From Mariprofundaceae bacterium (GTDB lineage Bacteria; Pseudomonadota; Zetaproteobacteria; Mariprofundales; Mariprofundaceae), in NCBI GenBank assembly GCA_030950585.1, contig JAUZRG010000090.1, forward strand, positions 1 through 45,326: 45,326 bases of DNA, in the 5' to 3' direction. This document shows, piece after piece, positions 45,239-45,326 of this stretch. The notes under the pieces were generated by a model. The model searched no databases. It was not told the DNA's origin and was given only the letters and a program-made list of their open reading frames with translations. A program made the translations under genes and the position numbers. Numbering within the stretch: position 1 is the first letter of the stretch; every line of letters starts with the position of its first letter.

Positions 45239-45326
45239 TTTCTAAGCTGCCTATTCGGCAGTGAACACAAAATCAAGTGAAAATCAGCTGGATGTAATCT
45301 TCTAAGCTGCCTATTCGGCAGTGAAC
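45239..45326 (-). CRISPR. Start of a type I-F CRISPR array (two repeats, one spacer)
   Basis: Two 28-nt repeats (45239-45266 and 45299-45326) flank a 32-nt spacer (45267-45298), giving the 60-nt period typical of type I-F. On the minus strand the repeat begins GTTCACTGCCG, has the stem CTGCC/GGCAG, and ends GCTTAGAAA, which is the I-F consensus. The two copies are identical over 27 nt and differ in the last base on the crRNA strand (A in the outer one, G in the inner one). crRNA sense is therefore the minus strand, so the leader and any cas genes should lie to the right, outside the window, and this end is leader-distal. The window stops exactly at a repeat end. Confidence 0.88.

Overview
The window reads as a compact stretch of chromosome from a Gram-negative proteobacterium. 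The evidence is a Kdo-transferase gene, an EnvC-type divisome factor, the BioC/BioH biotin route, RsmC-type and RsuA-type rRNA enzymes, and prepilins with the FTLIEL/FTLFEL leader. Base composition is moderately AT-rich. I guess a marine lineage such as the Zetaproteobacteria from overall flavour only; nothing here proves it. No rRNA or tRNA gene was found.

Layout. Positions 1-2878 (minus): biotin operon bioF-bioH-bioC-bioD with overlapping genes, bioD cut by the window edge. Positions 2901-3599 (plus): a comF-like gene whose start region holds the presumed bioF promoter. Positions 3615-16137 (minus): one long, tightly packed run in the order pilin, GspF/PilC-like protein, pilin, dnaG, rpoD, proA, nadD, rsfS, rlmH, envC-like, ctpA-like, divergent polysaccharide deacetylase, xerC. 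It links replication priming, the main sigma factor, ribosome silencing, NAD synthesis and cell-wall/division factors. Positions 16335-17138 (plus): arsM-like gene. Positions 17174-19593 (minus): a DUF411 metal-binding protein followed by uvrB. Positions 19783-27964 (plus): secA, argJ, a WrbA-like flavoprotein, a large PilZ-like protein of unknown role, and recG, whose start is abnormal. Positions 27883-29307 (minus): a phosphohexomutase overlapping recG tail to tail.

Positions 29404-29519 hold a remnant of a hydantoinase-type gene. It is followed (plus, 29637-33721) by a UrtA-like amide/urea-binding protein translationally coupled to a Cache-PAS hybrid histidine kinase, with no ABC permease beside it. 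Positions 33768-37590 (minus): bcp, coaBC, dut, rsmC-like, rsuA-like. Positions 37708-40476 (plus): ispH, a phosphopantetheinyl transferase, waaA. Positions 40534-44613 (plus): mnmG-rsmG-parA-parB.

The most notable signals are four. (1) A parS-like site covers the mnmG start codon just downstream of a predicted promoter, so ParB may control its own operon; two further parS-like palindromes lie inside the rsmC-like gene. (2) recG lacks a usual start in its frame, but a TTG with a Shine-Dalgarno sequence lies upstream in another frame, joined by a T7 slippery heptamer. (3) After parB there are two tandem copies of a roughly 165-nt structured unit with a bidirectional terminator, a candidate small-RNA pair. 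(4) Next to it, the right edge holds the first two repeats of a type I-F CRISPR array, which continues outside the window.
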